A stretch of 64,000 nt of DNA from Myxococcota bacterium (GTDB lineage: Bacteria > Myxococcota_A > UBA9160 > UBA4427), in the NCBI GenBank assembly GCA_030748735.1, contig JASMLK010000043.1:62001-126000 (forward strand), given 5' to 3'. A program made the position numbers and the translations under genes. Positions 45,061-54,251 of the stretch are shown one piece after another; the first letter of the stretch is position 1, and the number at the start of each line of letters is the position of its first letter. The notes beneath the pieces were generated by a model. It was not told the origin of the DNA. It was given only the letters and a program-made list of their open reading frames with translations, and ran no database searches.

Positions 45061-45946
45061 ATGAACGGCGATCCGCTTGCAACCACCCTCATCACACTCG
45101 GATCGATCTTTCTCGCGGGGCTCGCGGCCGACCTGCTCGGACGCCGGACCCGCCTGCCGCGAGTCACACTGCTGCTACTGCTCGGGGTGAGTGTCGGTCC
45201 CCTGGCCCTCGACCTTGCTCGGGATCGTGGCAGTCGATGACGCGTGGGGGATCGTCGCGCTCGGGATGGCGATGGTGTTGGTCGTCGGGCAGGTGCAACC
45301 CGACATGGCATCGGCGATCGCCCTCGAAGGCCTGCTCGAACTCGGCGGTGCCATCCTGCTGGGGTGCGCGATCGGCGTTCCGATGGCGCTGCTGACGGGG
45401 CGCATTCGTGAAGGCGAGCCCACCCAGGCCGAAGCACTCGGGGCCGTCCTGCTGTGCAGCGGGATCGCGGTTTCGCTCGGTGTTTCGCACTTGCTATCCG
45501 CGATGACCATGGGCGTGGTCGTGGCGAACCTCGCGCGTCACCACACGCGCCCGTTTCGCGCGATCGAAGGCATCGAGTGGCCGTTCATGGTGCTCTTCTT
45601 CGTGCTCTCGGGTGCGTCGGTACAGGTCGATGCGCTCGGAAGAGCGGCATGGCTCACCGTCGCCTATGTGGTACTTCGCACGGCGGGACGCTGGCTGGGG
45701 GGCTGGCTCGGTGCGCGAACGAGCAATGGTGGCGTATCGCTCCACGCGATCGGCCCCGCCCTGCTCCCCCAGGCGGGGATCGCGATCGGGATGGCGCTCG
45801 TGGCGTCGCAACGCATACCCGAGCACGGGAGTGCGATCCTCACCGCCACGGTGGCGGGGACCATCGTGTTCGAAGCCGTCGGCCCGTTGCTTACCCGCTG
45901 GTCGCTGGTGCGAAGCGGAGAAACCGGGGAGGCGTGGGCGGGCTAG
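45061..45946 (+). pseudogene. CPA-family Na+/H+ antiporter with internal deletion and frameshift
   Basis: The first frame (ATG 45061, 59 codons) reads LPRVTLLLLLGVSVGPLALD, the first helices of a cation:proton antiporter, and stops at 45240. In a second frame the protein goes on from LLGIVAVDDAWGIVALGMAM (the conserved D-D pair region) to a proper C-terminus at 45946 with ~8 more helices. About 80 codons between, holding helices 3-5 and the first half of the ion site, are missing; the joint is in CTCGACCTTGCTCGG. The stop TAG shares CTAG with the stop of the opposite P450 gene. Confidence 0.82.
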
Positions 45947-47175
45947 CTCCCGTCTCCGAAATCGACGGGGCAGGTCTTGTTGCGATTGAAGATGCCAAGG
46001 CTCTCCGTCTCGGCCTGATCCCTCAACACCTTCGCGCCGGGCGGCAGGAAGTCGAGGGCCGCGTCCACGATGGCACCAAGTTCGGCCTTCGCGAGGTTTG
46101 CGCCCAGGCAGTAGTGCTGACCGCGACCGAAGGTGAGGAGATTCGAGTTGTCGCGATCGATGTCGAAGGTGTCCGGGTCGTCGTAGACGGCCGGGTCGTG
46201 ACTTGCACCGCCCCCGCTCAGCATCATCGCCTTGCCCCTGGTGATCTTGCGGCCGTGGTACTCGAAGTCGTCGAGGGCGTAGCGCTGGGTGCCACCGAGG
46301 CCCCCGAAGGCGTAGCGAAGCACCTCGAGAACGGTCTGGGGAACGAGGGAACGGTCGGCGCGAACGCGCTCGAGGGTCTCGGGGTGATCGAGCAGCGTCG
46401 TAAGGCACAGCATGCCGCCACTCGAAGTCGTCTCCGTACCGGCGGCGAGCATGGCGCTCACCTGCGCCACGATGCCGTCGTCATCGAGCTTGAAGTCGCC
46501 CTCCTGGGCTGCGAGCAGGTAGCTGATGAGATCGTCCTTCGGCTCCCGCCGTCGGGCTTCGATGGTCTCGCGCACCCAGGCCGAAAGCAGTTCGTAGTTG
46601 CGATCGGCCCGCTCGCGCACCTCATCGTTGACGAAGGTGAAGAAGCCGCGAATCACTTCCTGGGCGAGCTGGCTGAACTTCGCATCGTCGACGCCCGGGG
46701 CCGTGACGCCGGTGATGTGCCCCACGACGACGACGGGAATCGGCGTGGTGAATTCCTTCATGATGTCGACGACGCCGGTTCGTCCGTGAAGCGGCTTGGC
46801 GAAGTGCTGGACCACGTCGTGGATCTTCTGGTCGATACCCCGAACGCCCCGCGGCGTCAGCCCGCCACCGATCAGGTGGCGCTGCTTCGCCTGGGTCTGA
46901 CGATCCACCGCCATCAACCCGTAGTCGTCCACCCAGCGAAAGAACGAGCCTTCCTTCGGGCGCTGGTAGTGCTCCCAGACCCGGCGATCACCGGTGACGC
47001 GCGGGTCGTTGAAGAGCTCGTAGATGTCGTCGTATCGCGTCACCAACCACAGGTCCATCGACTCGACGTAGTGGACGGGGTCTTCCTTGCGCAGGCGGCG
47101 AAGCAATTCCCACGGGTTCTTCTTCAGCTCCTCGGAGTCGAGGCGGAAGTCGAGGCTTTCGGCGGCGGCGGACAT
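45943..47175 (-). CDS. Cytochrome P450
   Basis: A 410-residue soluble P450. Haem loop FGRGQHYCLGANLAKAE (about Cys356), I-helix MLAAGTETTSSGG, K-helix EVLRYAF, and an N-terminus SLDFRLDSEELKKNPWELLR without membrane anchor. It is of the CYP107/CYP125-like bacterial class in general form, but no subfamily is claimed. It has AGGAG upstream of ATG 47175 and is divergent from hemN with 155 bases between. The redox partner is not nearby. Confidence 0.9.
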   Translation of the reverse strand: MSAAAESLDFRLDSEELKKNPWELLRRLRKEDPVHYVESMDLWLVTRYDDIYELFNDPRVTGDRRVWEHYQRPKEGSFFRWVDDYGLMAVDRQTQAKQRHLIGGGLTPRGVRGIDQKIHDVVQHFAKPLHGRTGVVDIMKEFTTPIPVVVVGHITGVTAPGVDDAKFSQLAQEVIRGFFTFVNDEVRERADRNYELLSAWVRETIEARRREPKDDLISYLLAAQEGDFKLDDDGIVAQVSAMLAAGTETTSSGGMLCLTTLLDHPETLERVRADRSLVPQTVLEVLRYAFGGLGGTQRYALDDFEYHGRKITRGKAMMLSGGGASHDPAVYDDPDTFDIDRDNSNLLTFGRGQHYCLGANLAKAELGAIVDAALDFLPPGAKVLRDQAETESLGIFNRNKTCPVDFGDGS

Positions 47176-47330
47176 GGCACGGCTCCTGGCAGGTCGATGC
47201 ATTCTTGCAGTTTAATGTACATTGCGCGGATCGTGACGGTTCAGGCCCGAATCAGCACCCCTGGAGTACCCTGCGCCGGCAAACTGAAGCCCGGCGGCCC
47301 GACCGCCAACCGCGAACCCCAGAGGCCCGA

Positions 47331-48761
47331 ATGACAGCGCCGCCGACATCCAACGAACACGCAACCGCGACCCCTCCGGACTTCGAGCGCCTCGAAGCCC
47401 TGCTCCCGCGGTACGAACTCGCCGGGCCGCGTTATACCAGCTATCCGACGGTGCCGGTCTGGCGTGAGGACTTCGGGCCCGACGACTTCGCGAGCGCATT
47501 GGGACGCGCCACCGCACCGCCCGACGCGGGCCTCGCGATGTACGTCCACATCCCCTTCTGCAACGAACTCTGTCACTACTGCGCGTGCAATCGCGTCATC
47601 ACCCGCAACGAAGCACTGCCCGTGCGTTACCTCGAAACGATCGAGCGCGAAGTCGCCGCCGTGCAAGGACACCTGCCCGACGGCATGCGTATCGGCGAAC
47701 TCCACCTCGGCGGCGGCACCCCCACGCACCTCGACCCGGGTCAACTCGAAAGCCTGATCAGCGGGCTCGACCGCGCCTTTGGCCGAACCGACGACGCGGA
47801 GCTCTCGATCGAAGTCGACCCTCGCGTCACCACCGAAGCCCACATCGACACGCTGCGGCGCTGCGGCTTTCGCAGGATCTCGCTCGGCGTGCAGGACTTC
47901 GACCCGAAGGTCCAGAAGGCGGTCCATCGCATCCAACCGCCGGAGCAGGTGACGGCGCTCACGAACTACGCGCGAAGCCAGGGCTTCGAAAGTGTGAACT
48001 TCGACCTGATCTACGGCCTGCCCCATCAGGACGTGAAGGGCTTCGACGCAACCCTCGACCATGTCTTCGAGCTGGCTCCCGACCGCGTCGCACTCTATTC
48101 CTACGCCCACGTTACGTGGATCGCGAAGCAGCAGCGCGGCTTCGAGCGCATGGATCTACCGAGCGGGGACGAGAAGCTGCGCATCATGCTCCACGCGATG
48201 CGGCGCTTCGTCGCCAACGACTACGTGCACATCGGGATGGACCACTTCGCAAAGCGTGACGACACCCTGGGCATCGCGGCGGCCCGCGGCGAACTCCGGC
48301 GCAACTTCATGGGCTACACGACGCGCGCACCCGGCGACCTCGTCGCGCTCGGCCCGAGCGCCATCAGCATGGTTGGAGGTTGCTTCGCCCAGTCGCTGCG
48401 CGGCCTCGATGAATGGAAAAACGCGATCGCCGAGCACGGCCTCGCCACCTTCCGAGGCCATACGCTGAGCGAAGACGACGAGCGTCGCGCGTGGGTCATC
48501 GAGGCGATCATGTGTGGCGGCGCGGTTCGCGCCACGCAGTACCGCGAGCAGTTCGGGCGCGACTTCAAGACTGACTTCGCCTCCGAGCTCGCCGCCACCA
48601 CCGGCTTCGTCGAGGATGAACTCCTCGATGTCGCCGACGACGGAAGCCTGGCCGTGACACCGACCGGCAGCATGCTGCTGCGCAACCTCGCGATGTGCTT
48701 CGACGCCTACCTTCCCGCGCAACACCAGGCCGAAAAGCCGATGTTCAGCAAGACGATCTGA
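47331..48761 (+). CDS. hemN: Oxygen-independent coproporphyrinogen III oxidase (HemN)
   Basis: 476 residues of radical-SAM type. The cluster motif is FCNELCHYCACNR (Cys77, Cys81, Cys84, with the HemN-specific Cys86 following). PRYTSYPT at residues 33-40 and LHLGGGTPTHL are diagnostic of true HemN rather than HemW. The enzyme oxidatively decarboxylates two propionates of coproporphyrinogen III without oxygen, so the host probably makes haem under low oxygen. Haem demand here is evident (octahaem cytochrome, P450s). No Fnr-type box was found upstream. Confidence 0.93.
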   Translation: MTAPPTSNEHATATPPDFERLEALLPRYELAGPRYTSYPTVPVWREDFGPDDFASALGRATAPPDAGLAMYVHIPFCNELCHYCACNRVITRNEALPVRYLETIEREVAAVQGHLPDGMRIGELHLGGGTPTHLDPGQLESLISGLDRAFGRTDDAELSIEVDPRVTTEAHIDTLRRCGFRRISLGVQDFDPKVQKAVHRIQPPEQVTALTNYARSQGFESVNFDLIYGLPHQDVKGFDATLDHVFELAPDRVALYSYAHVTWIAKQQRGFERMDLPSGDEKLRIMLHAMRRFVANDYVHIGMDHFAKRDDTLGIAAARGELRRNFMGYTTRAPGDLVALGPSAISMVGGCFAQSLRGLDEWKNAIAEHGLATFRGHTLSEDDERRAWVIEAIMCGGAVRATQYREQFGRDFKTDFASELAATTGFVEDELLDVADDGSLAVTPTGSMLLRNLAMCFDAYLPAQHQAEKPMFSKTI

Positions 48762-48808
48762 GCATCAGCGTCCCGCGACCTTCGCGCCCATCTCAGCAGG
48801 AGAGCCTC

Positions 48809-49612
48809 GTGTCCTACGTGATCGTCGAAAAACCCATCGCCAATACGACCGTCATCCGGATGAATCGCCCCGAGCGCATGAACTCGATGGCGTTCGAAAT
48901 GGTGGGCCCCCTCCACGATGCGATCGAAGAGGTCGCGGCCGACAACGACACCCACTGCGTGATCCTCACCGGAACGGGCCGCGGTTTCTGTGCCGGAGCC
49001 GACACCCAGGAAACCGAGCCACCGCCCAACATCGAGGGCATGACGCTCACGCGCATCGCGACGCGCTCGATGACGATCCTCGCCGACCTCGTGCCCGCCC
49101 TGCAGCGCATGCCCCAGCCCGTGATCTGCGCGATCAACGGCGCGGCGATCGGTGGCGGGATGTGCCTCACCCTGGGCGCCGACGTTCGCATCGCGGCCGA
49201 ATCGGCCTACTTCCGCGCGGCGGGCATCAACAACGGCCTGACCGCGGTCGAACTCGGCATGAGCTTCCTGCTGCCTCGCGCGATCGGCTCTTCGCGGGCC
49301 TTCGAGCTGATGCTCTCGGGGCGCGATCTGACCGCAGCGGAAGCCGCCGAAATCGGCCTGGTCTCCCGCACCGTCCCCGACGACGACCTGATGAACGAAG
49401 CACTCGCTGTAGCCTCGCAGATCAACGGTTGGAGCACCCAGGGCGTGCAGCTCACCAAGCGCGCCATGTGGGCCGGGCTCGAAACCAACAGCGTGCGGGC
49501 CGCCATCGAACTCGAATCGCATCTGCAGCTCTTCGTGCGCCTCACGACGAAGAACTTCGAAGAAGCGACCCGCGCACGCAAAGAAGGTCGCCCGCCGGTG
49601 TTCGCGGACTGA
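48809..49612 (+). CDS. Enoyl-CoA hydratase/isomerase (intact crotonase)
   Basis: 267 residues with all crotonase elements: TTVIRMNRPERMNSMAFEMV, the first oxyanion loop GTGRGFCAGADTQE, the second in ICAINGAAIGGGMCLTLGAD, and NNGLTAVELGMSFLLPRAIG with a Glu at the usual catalytic position. It should hydrate or isomerise enoyl-CoA. The GTG at 48809 follows CAGGAGAG. It is the closest relative in the window of the broken crotonase at 9821-10446 and shows what that gene has lost. Confidence 0.92.
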   Translation: MSYVIVEKPIANTTVIRMNRPERMNSMAFEMVGPLHDAIEEVAADNDTHCVILTGTGRGFCAGADTQETEPPPNIEGMTLTRIATRSMTILADLVPALQRMPQPVICAINGAAIGGGMCLTLGADVRIAAESAYFRAAGINNGLTAVELGMSFLLPRAIGSSRAFELMLSGRDLTAAEAAEIGLVSRTVPDDDLMNEALAVASQINGWSTQGVQLTKRAMWAGLETNSVRAAIELESHLQLFVRLTTKNFEEATRARKEGRPPVFAD

Positions 49613-49628
49613 ATCGCGGCAAGCCGGG

Positions 49629-51815
49629 CTATGCGCTGTGCACCGATGGCTCGAGAAGCACCATCATGAGCCATACGATCACGTCGTAGAAGAAGTCGAG
49701 GATCGCGTTCCACCACGCGGGTGCGTTGCGATGCTTCGCGTCTGCGTGGGCTTCATCGATCACGAAGGCGTGAATGGCCTGCACGTCGTCTTCGTCGAGC
49801 ACATCGCCGAAGCTCGGCATGCCGTAGTTCCGCATGACGCCCAGGCGAACGATGGCGTCGAAGTTGCGGTGGAAGTTTCCGGGTAACCGACGCAAGTCGG
49901 GCACGGTCCCACCGCTCACGACACCCGTGCCGTGGCAGAAGGCGCAGTACCGCGCGTAGAGGGCGCCTCCTCGTTCGATCTCGCTCTCCGGCACATCCAG
50001 CGGCGGTGGCGGTTCGGGAATCTCCGCGGGGGCCGGTACAGGCGGGAGCTCCGCTTCGCCATCCAGCGCAAAGGTCAGCACGCGACCGTTCTTCGGGCCG
50101 GGGGGCCGCGCGATTCCCGACATCAAGCCAAACGAGCCACCCCACCCTGCGAGCACGGTGACGTACTGCTTGCCGTCGACCGAATACGTGATCGGCGTCG
50201 CGATCACGCCGGACTGGGCCGGGAAGCTCCACAACAGCTTGCCGTCGTCTGCACGACGCGCGCGGAAGAAGCCGTCGCCGCCTCCTTGAAAGACGAGGTC
50301 TCCGGCCGTCGCGAGCAGCCCCCCGTTCCATCCAATCCCTTGCGGCGCCCGCCATGCTTCTTCCTGCTTTCGCGGGTCCCACGCGAGCAGGTGCCCCGCC
50401 ACCAGGCGCTTCTGCAGGCGCGAATAGAAGTGGGCGTCGCCCGGCGGGTCTTCGGCGTCCTTGATGCCCCGATTGCGAAGCCCCGGCTCGATGTCGATGG
50501 CTTCGACGTCTTCGAAGACGAAGAGCGCCTCCATCACAGGCAGATAGACCAAGCCGGTTCCGGGGTGATAGGCCATGGGTTGCCAGTTGTGGGCGCCGCC
50601 GCTCGTGGGTCTTACGGTCGCGCGTCCCTCGGCATAGTCCTGCCCTTCGACTTCGACGGGACGTCCCGTCGCCGCGTCGTAGTGACTTGCCCAGGTGACT
50701 TCGGCGAAGGACTCGGCAGAGATGAACGCGCCCGTTTCGCGGTCGATGATCATGAAGAAGCCGCTCTTGGGTGCTTGCATGAGCACCTTTCGAACGCGCC
50801 CCTCCCATTCGATGTCCGCGAGGATCATGTGCTGGGTGGCCGTGTAGTCCCACGTTTCTGCGGGCACCACCTGGTAGTGCCAGACGTATTCGCCGGTTTC
50901 TGGCCGCAGGGCGACGATCGAAGACAGGAAGAGATTGTCGCCACCACCGGGGCTTCGCAGCCTTCGGTTCCACGGGCTCCCGTTGCCGACGCCGACGTAG
51001 AGCAGGTCGAGTTCGGGGTCATAGGCGAGCGAATCCCAGACCGTGCCGCCCCCGCCGAGCCGCCACCACTGCCCCGACCAGGTTTCGGCCGCCATGCGCA
51101 TGGCATCGGACTCGAAGCCCTTCGCCGGATTGCCGGGGACGGTGTAGAAGCGCCAGTCGAGTTCACCGGTTTCTGCGTCGTAGGCAGAGAGGTAGCCGCG
51201 CACTCCGTATTCGGCGCCACCGTTGCCGATGAGTACACGTCCCTTCACGATTCTCGGCGCACCCGTGATCGTGTACGGGAGCGACTGATCGACGGTGACG
51301 ACTTCCCAGACCACCTTCCCATCGCGCGCGTCGAGCGCAACCAGGCGCCCATCGAGGGTTCCGACGTATACGCGCCCCTTCCAGACTGCGACTCCGCGGT
51401 TGACCACGTCGCAACAAGCGGCGCGAGCGGTCTGGCCCGGAACCGCGGGGTCGTGGCGCCAGAGTTCGCGCCCCGTCTTCGCGTCGAGGGCGAAGACACG
51501 ACTCCAGCCGCCGCTCACGTACATCACACCATCGACCACGATGGGAGTCGCTTCGAGACCGCGCTTGTCCGGGAAGTCGAAGGCCCAGGCGAGTCCGAGT
51601 TCCGCCACGTTGCCCGTGTGGACGTCTTCGAGCGGGCTGAAGCGTTGCTCGCCGTAGGTACGTCCGTGACTCAGCCATTCACCCGGTTCGCGATCGGCAT
51701 GCACGATCCGGGCGTGATCGACATCGGCCGGTGCTTTGGTTTCTTGTGCAACGACGACCGAAGCGTCCGCGAACACGATCGTGGACGCGACGACGGAGAG
51801 CCAGCGAAGACTCAT
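49629..51815 (-). CDS. PQQ-dependent quinohaemoprotein alcohol dehydrogenase-like
   Basis: 728 residues: signal peptide (VVASTIVFADASVVVAQE), an eight-bladed beta-propeller with repeated W-motifs (AKTGRELWRHDP, DGKVVWEVVT, DDGKLLWSFP), the vicinal disulfide Cys134-Cys135 of PQQ alcohol dehydrogenases, and a C-terminal cytochrome c domain with CAFCHGTG (about 624). It should oxidise alcohols in the periplasm and pass electrons through haem c. An unusual hydrophobic C-terminal stretch (AILDFFYDVIVWLMMVLLEP) may anchor it to the membrane. It is the last gene of the TetR operon, with its start overlapping the previous stop. Confidence 0.9.
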   Translation of the reverse strand: MSLRWLSVVASTIVFADASVVVAQETKAPADVDHARIVHADREPGEWLSHGRTYGEQRFSPLEDVHTGNVAELGLAWAFDFPDKRGLEATPIVVDGVMYVSGGWSRVFALDAKTGRELWRHDPAVPGQTARAACCDVVNRGVAVWKGRVYVGTLDGRLVALDARDGKVVWEVVTVDQSLPYTITGAPRIVKGRVLIGNGGAEYGVRGYLSAYDAETGELDWRFYTVPGNPAKGFESDAMRMAAETWSGQWWRLGGGGTVWDSLAYDPELDLLYVGVGNGSPWNRRLRSPGGGDNLFLSSIVALRPETGEYVWHYQVVPAETWDYTATQHMILADIEWEGRVRKVLMQAPKSGFFMIIDRETGAFISAESFAEVTWASHYDAATGRPVEVEGQDYAEGRATVRPTSGGAHNWQPMAYHPGTGLVYLPVMEALFVFEDVEAIDIEPGLRNRGIKDAEDPPGDAHFYSRLQKRLVAGHLLAWDPRKQEEAWRAPQGIGWNGGLLATAGDLVFQGGGDGFFRARRADDGKLLWSFPAQSGVIATPITYSVDGKQYVTVLAGWGGSFGLMSGIARPPGPKNGRVLTFALDGEAELPPVPAPAEIPEPPPPLDVPESEIERGGALYARYCAFCHGTGVVSGGTVPDLRRLPGNFHRNFDAIVRLGVMRNYGMPSFGDVLDEDDVQAIHAFVIDEAHADAKHRNAPAWWNAILDFFYDVIVWLMMVLLEPSVHSA

Positions 51816-52699
51816 GACGACCCGACCAGAAAACGGATGACTTCGCGCGCCACGAACTCGGGACGTTCGGGGAGCAGCGCATGCCCCGCCCCTTCGACCA
51901 TGACGACACGCACTCTTTCGGGATGCGCTTCGCGCAGCAGCTCGCCTCCACCTGCGGCGGCGGCGTCTTCTGCCGGCTCGAGCACCAGAATCGGCGCCCG
52001 CCCCCCGGCCGTCCATTCAGCGAGTGGTGTCTGCGCCATCGCACGCGCTTGTGCGATGCCCGCGAGCGGGTGCCAACCGCGCATCCAACTCTCGGGAACG
52101 TCGCTTCCCTTTGCGAAGAATGCGTGGTGAACCGCCTGCCTGCGCTCTTCCTCCGACGCCCAGCGAAACAAGGCCTTCGTGATGGAAGCGCTGGTTTCGG
52201 GTGGCGTGGGGCGAGCGCCGCCAGCGGCGAGTAGCACGAGTCGGCCGACGCGGTCGGGATGATCCGAAGCCACGGTCCGCGCCACCCGGTTGCCATATGC
52301 GTGACCGATCACGTGAACGGGCGCCGTCACTCCGACGGCATCGAGAACCGCGATCACGTCGTTCGCAAAGGTGTGGTAGGTGACGTCGCGAAACGGGAGC
52401 GTGGATGCGCCGATTCCTCGCGGCTGCACGGCAATCGTGCGCATGCCCGCGCTGTTCAACGCGACGACCAGCTCGTTGAAGTCGGATGCCGGACGGCTGT
52501 AGCTCGGGATGAGCACGACGCTCACCCCCTGCACCGGCCCATTGGTGTAGAAGGTGATTTCCGCGGCACCGGACTGCGCGCGACCGGGTGTACCGATCGC
52601 GTCTCGTCCCGGTGCGTCCCGCAACCCATACCCCACGAAACCGGCGGCCCCAAGCAGCAGGATCACGCTCACCGCAACAGCGATCTTCGCGACCTTCAC
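51812..52699 (-). CDS. Membrane-anchored alpha/beta-hydrolase fold protein, nucleophile replaced
   Basis: 295 residues: an N-terminal membrane helix (AVAVSVILLLGAAGFVGYGL) then an alpha/beta-hydrolase fold (VQPRGIGASTLPFRD; VGRLVLLAAGGARP; EGAGHALLPERPEFVA with the usual His). At the nucleophile elbow the sequence is VIGHAYGNRVA, so Ala134 stands where Ser is expected in GxSxG. A non-hydrolytic or different catalytic role is possible. The GTG at 52699 overlaps the stop of the Ddn-like gene (GTGA), and the stop overlaps the start of the PQQ dehydrogenase (ATGA). Confidence 0.8.
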   Translation of the reverse strand: MKVAKIAVAVSVILLLGAAGFVGYGLRDAPGRDAIGTPGRAQSGAAEITFYTNGPVQGVSVVLIPSYSRPASDFNELVVALNSAGMRTIAVQPRGIGASTLPFRDVTYHTFANDVIAVLDAVGVTAPVHVIGHAYGNRVARTVASDHPDRVGRLVLLAAGGARPTPPETSASITKALFRWASEEERRQAVHHAFFAKGSDVPESWMRGWHPLAGIAQARAMAQTPLAEWTAGGRAPILVLEPAEDAAAAGGGELLREAHPERVRVVMVEGAGHALLPERPEFVAREVIRFLVGSS

Positions 52700-53166
52700 A
52701 GGGGGAGGCACTCGAAGACCGGAATGTTCCGGTCCGTTCGCTGCTGATAGACGTCGAAGTCGGGATGAACGTTGCAGATGGTTGGCCACAACGCGGCCTT
52801 GCGCGCATCGTCGACTTCTCGCGCGATCATCTTGCGATGCGACGCGCCCACCTGCACGCTGATCTCCGGGTTCGCAACGACGTTGCCGTACCAGGTGGGG
52901 TTCTTCGCGAGGCCACCCTGGGAAGCGACGAGCAAGATGCCTTCGCCGTGCGGGATGTGGATCAGTGGCGCCGTACGCTCGAGCCCCGTCTTACGTCCGC
53001 GCATCGTCACCAACATCACCGGGGCCCCGCCCTGGAAGCGGCCGCCCCAACGCCCGTCGGTCTTGCGATAGAGCCAGACGTTCGCACGCGAATAGTGGCG
53101 CGTGAACCAACGGATCATCTTCTGTTGGCCGGGCGTGAGCTTCTTGACTTCGTTCGAATCTGCCAT
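52696..53166 (-). CDS. Ddn-like deazaflavin (F420)-dependent nitroreductase/quinone reductase
   Basis: 156 residues of the split-barrel DUF385/Ddn family: MRGRKTGLERTAPLIHIPHG and EGILLVASQGGLAKNPTWYG are its characteristic blocks, followed by NVVANPEISVQVG. Mycobacterial members use reduced F420 to reduce quinones or nitro-compounds at the membrane. The N-terminal basic helix QQKMIRWFTRHYSRANVWLY may bind membrane. It is third in the operon, 14 bases after the preceding gene; ATG 53166 has GAGAGGA upstream. Confidence 0.87.
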   Translation of the reverse strand: MADSNEVKKLTPGQQKMIRWFTRHYSRANVWLYRKTDGRWGGRFQGGAPVMLVTMRGRKTGLERTAPLIHIPHGEGILLVASQGGLAKNPTWYGNVVANPEISVQVGASHRKMIAREVDDARKAALWPTICNVHPDFDVYQQRTDRNIPVFECLPL

Positions 53167-53180
53167 GGGGGTCCTCTCGG

Positions 53181-53516
53181 TTACGCGGTGGGGACACGCC
53201 ACGACTTCGCGAGGGCCGTGATGCACAGACCGATCACGACGAAGTCGATCGCCGCGTGGAAGTAGCTGAAGGCCGTCGGATTCGCGGTCAGGATGCGCTG
53301 CACCGCCCCCGTGCCGCCGAGCAGGGGAATCACGATCGCGACGACCAGGGCGAGACGGAAGCGGGTCAACAGGAAGAGCCCGATCGGAAAGAAGATCATG
53401 CCCGCGAGGGCAGGTTCACGGACTTCGGGCGTGTTCTCGTAGAAGAGAAGCTGAGCGGGATGCGTGATCCCCGAAAGCAGCATCAGGCCGGCGGCGATCT
53501 TCTGCTGGACACTCAT
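53181..53516 (-). CDS. Small four-helix membrane protein in the TetR operon
   Basis: 111 residues with about four membrane spans: AAGLMLLSGITHPAQLLFYE, ALAGMIFFPIGLFLLTRFRL, AIVIPLLGG and a final FVVIGLCITALAKSW. I do not recognise the family, though its SGITHPAQLL start resembles DoxX-sized proteins. Its ATG overlaps the TetR stop (ATGA), so it is translated with the regulator. A role in the membrane redox chain of the operon is a guess. Confidence 0.65.
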   Translation of the reverse strand: MSVQQKIAAGLMLLSGITHPAQLLFYENTPEVREPALAGMIFFPIGLFLLTRFRLALVVAIVIPLLGGTGAVQRILTANPTAFSYFHAAIDFVVIGLCITALAKSWRVPTA

Positions 53517-54157
53517 TGGGTCGCCTCCTGGGCAAGCATCGATTCGAGGAGCGCGGCAAAGCCTTCGAGCATTTCGCGCAGGACCTTGTCGGGGTCGGTC
53601 ACCCACGTGAGCAGGATTTCGAGGTAGGCACCGGCGACGACTTCAGCTATCAGAGCGACTTCGATGTCGCAGCGCGTGTCGCCATTCGCGACACCGTCGC
53701 GAAGCAGATCGGCGAAGGCTGAATGCATCCGCACCGTGCGGCTCTTGCGTTCCGCGAGGTCGCGGCGCCGGCCGACCGTTTCGAAGATGAGCGCCTTCGA
53801 AAACGCAGTTCGCGCCTCGAGGCGTTCGACCGAGATTTCGAAGAAGGCGGCGAACTTCTCGACCGTCGAAACGTCCTGCGCGCGAACCGCTTCGATGTCC
53901 GCCACGAACGAGTCGGTCATCAGGTCGCCGAGTTCTGCGACCAGCGCGGCCTTGCCGTTGAAGTAGGTGAAGAGCGTCGCGCGCGAGACGTCAGCAGCTT
54001 CGGCGATCTCTTCGACCGGCGTCGCATCGAAACCCTTGCGGGCGAACAGGCGCCCCGCGCTTCGCAGGATGCGCGCTCGGGTGTCGAGTTTCTTGCGCTC
54101 CCGACGGCCGAGGACTTCTCCTTTGGGAGCGGGGGAACGGGGCGGGGGCTTCGGCAT
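53513..54157 (-). CDS. TetR-family regulator, first gene of a five-gene operon
   Basis: 214 residues. The DNA-binding domain runs from about residue 24: LDTRARILRSAGRLFARKGF, EEIAEAADVSRATLFTYFNG; the rest is a helical ligand domain. The N-terminus is basic and proline-rich. It starts an operon (TetR, membrane protein, Ddn-like, hydrolase-like, PQQ dehydrogenase) in which three of the four junctions are 4-base overlaps. A GTCT-N6-AGAC repeat 13 bases upstream of the start may be its operator. The inducer is unknown, perhaps the operon's alcohol or acyl substrate. Confidence 0.9.
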   Translation of the reverse strand: MPKPPPRSPAPKGEVLGRRERKKLDTRARILRSAGRLFARKGFDATPVEEIAEAADVSRATLFTYFNGKAALVAELGDLMTDSFVADIEAVRAQDVSTVEKFAAFFEISVERLEARTAFSKALIFETVGRRRDLAERKSRTVRMHSAFADLLRDGVANGDTRCDIEVALIAEVVAGAYLEILLTWVTDPDKVLREMLEGFAALLESMLAQEATQ

Positions 54158-54169
54158 TCCCAGACCTTA

Positions 54170-54183
54170 GTCTAAAGTCAGAC
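54170..54183. promoter_or_regulatory. Possible TetR operator
   Basis: GTCT and its complement AGAC flank AAAGTC, 13 bases before the start codon of the TetR gene; this is the size and place of a TetR-family operator. Only four bases per arm match, so chance is not excluded. Confidence 0.35.
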
Positions 54184-54251
54184 GCCAGTCCAGAATTACG
54201 ATCTCTACTGAGCCCCCAAGGCGAAGCGACACCGCAAATCATCGAAACTCC

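Noticed and set aside
47176-47330. Fnr-type box upstream of hemN
   Set aside because: No TTGAT-N4-ATCAA-like sequence is present in the gap.
49932-52130. A 732-codon plus-strand open frame opposite the PQQ dehydrogenase
   Set aside because: Antisense shadow; the dehydrogenase on the other strand has all expected motifs.
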